From: JARKQH01 sp964631605
GTDB taxonomy: Bacteria; Verrucomicrobiota; Verrucomicrobiia; Limisphaerales; UBA8199
Length of the DNA: 64,000 nucleotides
Direction: 5' to 3'
Assembly (NCBI GenBank): GCA_964631605.1
Contig: CAZVYG010000001.1
Span: 84,007-148,006, forward strand
The position numbers and the translations under genes are program-made. The notes beneath the pieces are model-generated. The model saw only the letters and a list, made by a program, of their open reading frames with translations. It was not told the origin of the DNA and did not search any database. Within the stretch, counting starts at the first letter, position 1; every line of letters begins with the position of its first letter. Below, piece by piece: positions 60,802 to 64,000 of this stretch.

Positions 60802-63384
60802 TCAGCGCCACTGGTGTTTGGGGTATTTGCGTTGCAGTTCCTGTTTGATGCGCGGGTAATGCTCGCGCCAGAAGCCGGCCAGGTCCTGGGTGATCTGAAC
60901 CGGGCGCATGTTGGGCGCCAGGATGTGCACCAGGACCGGCACACGCCCCAAGGCAATCTTTGGGGTGGTGTTCACATCGAACAGCTCCTGGATGCGGACG
61001 GCGATATGAGGGGGGTTGGCGGCGTCGTAAACCACTTTTGGGGTGCGTCCGTTGGCGAGGGTCAGCCGTTCGGGCGCGTGTTTGTCCACACATTCCTGCT
61101 GCGGCGCGCTGAGCCAGCCTTTGACCACGGGTTTGACCGGCTTGTCCTTGATGTCCTTGTAGGAACAGGCGCCGTGGCATAGTTGCTGGACGAGGTCGCG
61201 ACGGTCCGCCTCGGTGATCGGCGGCAAGCCAAGTTCAGGGCACCACTGGGCCAGCAGGTTCAAGCGGAGAATCCATTGCTCGACGGCGTGGTCCCATTCA
61301 TTGAGCGTGAGCCGGCCGGCCAGGACCTCCTCGGCCAGCAGACGGGCGGCCTCGTCCGCGGGCGGGGCTTCGACCCGGCGGCTGCCGATGGCCAGGTCGC
61401 GGAAGCGGGTTTGTTCCTCGGCGTACACCCGGCGGCTGGCCGGGTCGTAGAAGCAGCGGACAGCGCTGGAGAGGTCTTCGGGGAAGAGTTCGGCGAGCCA
61501 GGGTTCCGCGATGGCGGTGGCGAGACTGAGCAGGGTATTGACGGATTTGTCCTTGCCTTCCACCTCGCGGATTTCGGCGGCGACGAGCAGGGGGCTGGAT
61601 TGGACGGCGCTTTCGCGGGCGAGGGTGCCGCGGCGGCCATGCACCAGTTCGCAGCGCAGGGTGCCGGTATCCAGCCGGCGGGCGAGGCGGTCGCTGAAAG
61701 CGGCGAGGATGCATTTTTGCAGGGCTTCATCGGCGACCGGGCGCGGTTCGGCCTCGAGCCCCTCGCGTCGGGCAATCTCGAGGAACTGCTCGAAGAGCGG
61801 TCCGACCTGTCGGGCGGTGACCAGGTGAATGCCCAGGCGGCGGCAGGCCTCGAGCTTGAACTCTTTGCGCGCCGCGTAATTCCAGGCGCGCATCAGGAGG
61901 AAAAAATCGCTGGTGGAGGTTTCTCCAAGGAGGTCCTCGCGGAGGGCGGCGGTTTCGCGGTCCACGTTGCGCAAGAGCAGGTCGCGGCCCTGGGTGAGGG
62001 CGGCGACGAGGCAGGCCTGGTAAACGCAGCCGCGTTCCTGCGCGGCCAGCAACATGCGGGCGTAGCGGGGATGCAGCGGGAAGGCCAGCATTTTGCGGCC
62101 GAGGGGAGTGATGGTTGAGGGCGGCTGGTTTGAGGGAGCGCCGGGGGGAGTTGCCTCAGGGTGGGGAGGAGTCAGCGCGCCGAGGTCGGTCAGCAGTTCT
62201 TCCGCGTGCGCCAGCGCGTGTTCTTCGGGCGGTTCGAGCCAGCGGAATTTTCGGAGGTCAGCCACGCCGGCGGCCTTGAGGGTGAGGACCACCTCGGCCA
62301 GGTCGAGGCGTTTGACCTCAGGCAACTCGCGCGGCGGGCGGTGGCTGTGCTCCTCGCGCGACCAAAGCCGAAGGCAGACGCCTGGGGCCGTCCGGCCGGC
62401 GCGGCCGGCCCGCTGGTCAGCCGCAGCCTGGCTGATTTTTTCGATGAGCAGCGTGTTGATTCCCCGGTAAGGATCGTAACGGGGAATGCGCGCCAGGCCG
62501 CTGTCAATGACGCAGCGGATGCCGTCAATCGTGAGCGAGGTTTCGGCGACGTTGGTGGCCACCACCACTTTTCGCTGGTCATAACGGGCGACGGCGGCGT
62601 CCTGCTCGCGTGGGGGCAGTTCGCCGTGCAGGGGGAGGAGCACCCAGCCGCGCGATTCGTCGCAGTGGCGGATGGCCTCGAGGGTCTGGTGGATCTCGAA
62701 GCCGCCCGGCATGAACACCAACACGTCGCCCTGGCCGCCTGAGCGGACAAAGTCGCGGAACGCCGCCGCCGCCTGGTCCCAGACGGGCCGCTGGTCCAGA
62801 TAGGACGGCGCGCGGGCGTATTCGATCTGAACGGGGTGGGTGCGGCCGTGGGATTCGAGCACGCGGCAGGGGCGGAGGTAATCCTCCAATCCGGCGGCGT
62901 CCAGGGTGGCGGACATCACCAGCAGGTGAAGGTCGGGGCGGCGGCGTTCCTGGAGGTCCAGCGCCTGCGCCAGGGTAATGTCGCCGTAAAGGTGGCGCTC
63001 GTGGAACTCGTCAAAAATCAGGGCTGAAACCCCGTGAAGTTCGGAGTCCTGGACCATCTGCCGGAGCAGGACGCCTTCGGTGACGAAGCGAATCCGGGTC
63101 TCGGCGCTGGTGACGTTCTCGAAGCGGATTTGGTAACCGACTTCGCGGCCGAGCTCGGTTTGCCGTTCCCAAGCCACGCGCGCCGCCAGCAGGCGGGCGG
63201 CCAGGCGGCGGGGCTGAAGGATGACCACCTGCCCGCGGCCCAGCAAGCCGGAGTCCAGCAACATTTGCGGCACCTGGGTGGATTTTCCCGAGCCGGTCGG
63301 CGCGGAGACGATCAACCGCCGCAGCTCGCGCGCGCCGGCGAGGATGCCGGATTCAATTTCGTAGATGGGCAGTCGGTCCGCCAT
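60802..63384 (-). CDS. hrpB: ATP-dependent helicase HrpB
   Basis: 860 residues from ATG 63384 (TTG 63393 would add three). DEAH/RHA-type motifs: I 'SAPTGSGKSTQVPQMLL', Ia 'QPRRLAARLLAARVA', II 'IFDEFHERHL' (D-E-F-H), III 'MSATLDAAGLEDYL', and V/VI 'VVATNVAETSLTIDGI' and 'QRAGRAGRTAPG'. The C-terminal third with 'CHGACSYKDIKDKPVKPVVK' and 'HAPERLTLANGRTPKVVYDA' is specific to HrpB. It probably remodels RNA; its role is not settled in most bacteria. It is divergent from the HNH gene. Confidence 0.95.
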   Translation of the reverse strand: MADRLPIYEIESGILAGARELRRLIVSAPTGSGKSTQVPQMLLDSGLLGRGQVVILQPRRLAARLLAARVAWERQTELGREVGYQIRFENVTSAETRIRFVTEGVLLRQMVQDSELHGVSALIFDEFHERHLYGDITLAQALDLQERRRPDLHLLVMSATLDAAGLEDYLRPCRVLESHGRTHPVQIEYARAPSYLDQRPVWDQAAAAFRDFVRSGGQGDVLVFMPGGFEIHQTLEAIRHCDESRGWVLLPLHGELPPREQDAAVARYDQRKVVVATNVAETSLTIDGIRCVIDSGLARIPRYDPYRGINTLLIEKISQAAADQRAGRAGRTAPGVCLRLWSREEHSHRPPRELPEVKRLDLAEVVLTLKAAGVADLRKFRWLEPPEEHALAHAEELLTDLGALTPPHPEATPPGAPSNQPPSTITPLGRKMLAFPLHPRYARMLLAAQERGCVYQACLVAALTQGRDLLLRNVDRETAALREDLLGETSTSDFFLLMRAWNYAARKEFKLEACRRLGIHLVTARQVGPLFEQFLEIARREGLEAEPRPVADEALQKCILAAFSDRLARRLDTGTLRCELVHGRRGTLARESAVQSSPLLVAAEIREVEGKDKSVNTLLSLATAIAEPWLAELFPEDLSSAVRCFYDPASRRVYAEEQTRFRDLAIGSRRVEAPPADEAARLLAEEVLAGRLTLNEWDHAVEQWILRLNLLAQWCPELGLPPITEADRRDLVQQLCHGACSYKDIKDKPVKPVVKGWLSAPQQECVDKHAPERLTLANGRTPKVVYDAANPPHIAVRIQELFDVNTTPKIALGRVPVLVHILAPNMRPVQITQDLAGFWREHYPRIKQELQRKYPKHQWR

Positions 63385-63558
63385 GCGGCGCAAAGACTAC
63401 GCCGAAGAGGTCGGAATGCCAACTGCCGCTCGGGGGGTTGACAAGGAGGCGGTGGAACGCGTCGCTGCCCGCGGGGACTGCGGGGGGAGGGCGGTGGCGC
63501 CGGCTGCGTTGACACCCCCTGCCGCTTTGTGTAGGCTTTGGGCACGTTGGAACGGTCT

Positions 63559-64000
63559 ATGACGACAATGCTGAACCAACACGTGCTGGTGTTGAACCGC
63601 CTCTGGCAGGCGGTCAATGTCTGCACCGCGCGACGGGCGCTGACCCTGCTGTTCCAGGGACACGCCCAGGTCGTATTCGAACGCGGGGATGGCTCGTTCC
63701 AAACCTTCAACTTCACCGAGTGGCACCATTTTTCCGAACGCGAGCCGGATGCCGAGTCGGTGCGGACGGTTTCGTTCCGCATCCGGGTGCCGCGGGTGAT
63801 CCTGCTGCTGGTTTACGATCACCTCCCGAAAAAGGAGGTGAAATTCACGCGGCACAACATTTTCGAGCGGGACAAGAACACCTGCCAGTATTGCGGGGTC
63901 ACGTGCGACCGCAAGGATTTGAACCTGGACCACGTGATTCCGCGGGACCGGGGCGGTCCGACCTCGTGGGAGAACATCGTGTGTTCGTGCATCGAGTGCA
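63559..64000 (+). CDS. HNH endonuclease-like protein, 3' end beyond window
   Basis: At least 147 residues from ATG 63559 to the window edge, read directly from the sequence. N-terminal beta-rich part starts 'MTTMLNQHVLVLNRLWQAVN' and contains 'RALTLLFQGHAQVVFE'. The HNH core is 'FTRHNIFERDKNTCQYCG' and 'LNLDHVIPRDRGGPTSWENI' with Cys-x2-Cys and the D-H of the active site, and a second Cys pair beginning 'VCSCIEC' at the edge. This arrangement is the common stand-alone bacterial HNH protein. Function may be repair- or recombination-related; it is not linked to a phage or restriction system here. Confidence 0.9.
   Translation, partial: MTTMLNQHVLVLNRLWQAVNVCTARRALTLLFQGHAQVVFERGDGSFQTFNFTEWHHFSEREPDAESVRTVSFRIRVPRVILLLVYDHLPKKEVKFTRHNIFERDKNTCQYCGVTCDRKDLNLDHVIPRDRGGPTSWENIVCSCIEC

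Noticed and set aside
1..64000. CRISPR arrays, tRNA or rRNA genes, insertion sequences, prophage or integrated plasmid
   Set aside because: No direct-repeat/spacer series, no tRNA T-loop with cloverleaf context, no transposase or integrase motif and no terminal repeats were seen while reading both strands; a dedicated search could still find a degenerate tRNA.

Overview
This is a GC-rich 64 kb chromosomal window from a free-living, polysaccharide-degrading bacterium, most likely a member of the Verrucomicrobiota (Pedosphaera/Limisphaerales-like). That placement is inferred from gene content: five pseudopilin-like proteins with a near-identical FTLIELLVVIAIIAIL N-terminus (three with an H-X9-DG signature near the C-terminus), Tat-exported oxidoreductases and glycosidases, BNR_4 propellers, and large secreted proteins ending in an FYR-type module. 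I saw no tRNA, rRNA, CRISPR array, insertion sequence or prophage. The window reads as ordinary chromosome with accessory saccharolytic islands.

Layout. 1-1.7 kb: a URO-D-family enzyme followed by a RhaT-like sugar symporter (truncated by the window edge). 2.0-2.8 kb: pseudopilin 1. 2.9-6.7 kb: an iron locus in which a membrane-anchored DtxR/FeoA/FeoA protein and a FeoB split into GTPase and permease genes are joined by two 4-nt overlaps, divergent from an MntR-like regulator; a perfect inverted repeat lies between them. 6.8-12.2 kb: a tiny exported double-Cys protein, pseudopilins 2-4, a duplicated beta-domain protein and purF. 12.3-15.9 kb: a 1201-residue protein combining a glutamate-dehydrogenase-like region with a degenerate DHH-phosphoesterase-like region, the most unusual gene here. 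16.2-18.4 kb: GspA/GspB-like pair and a CAAX-type membrane protease. 18.5-21.2 kb: a GH116-like glycosidase. 21.4-23.5 kb: three response regulators, two of them bare receiver domains. 23.7-28.0 kb: a 1320-residue modular surface protein and an HU protein with a clear terminator. 28.1-34.4 kb: two hypotheticals, a GH106-like glycosidase, Hsp20 and a DUF192 lipoprotein. 34.5-41.7 kb: two BNR_4 proteins and a modular protein sharing domains with one of them; one gene is broken by a 10-N assembly gap. 41.8-45.4 kb: pseudopilin 5 and a sensor kinase/response regulator pair. 45.4-53.2 kb: TPR proteins, proS and an NtrC-type regulator. 53.4-58.2 kb: exported TIM-barrel isomerase-like protein, zinc-ribbon protein, Gfo/Idh/MocA oxidoreductase and GH27 alpha-galactosidase. 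58.2-64 kb: dnaN, a cysteine desulfurase, hrpB and a partial HNH endonuclease.

How the parts may work together (inference): the exported glycosidases, BNR_4 propellers and sugar transporter fit use of complex, possibly rhamnose- and galactose-containing polysaccharides. The pseudopilins and GspA/GspB-like pair point to a type II-like secretion apparatus encoded elsewhere. The iron locus suggests metal sensing at the membrane next to Fe(II) import. Start codons were chosen from domain boundaries, signal peptides and overlaps, and many genes lack a recognisable Shine-Dalgarno sequence, so starts are less certain than identities.
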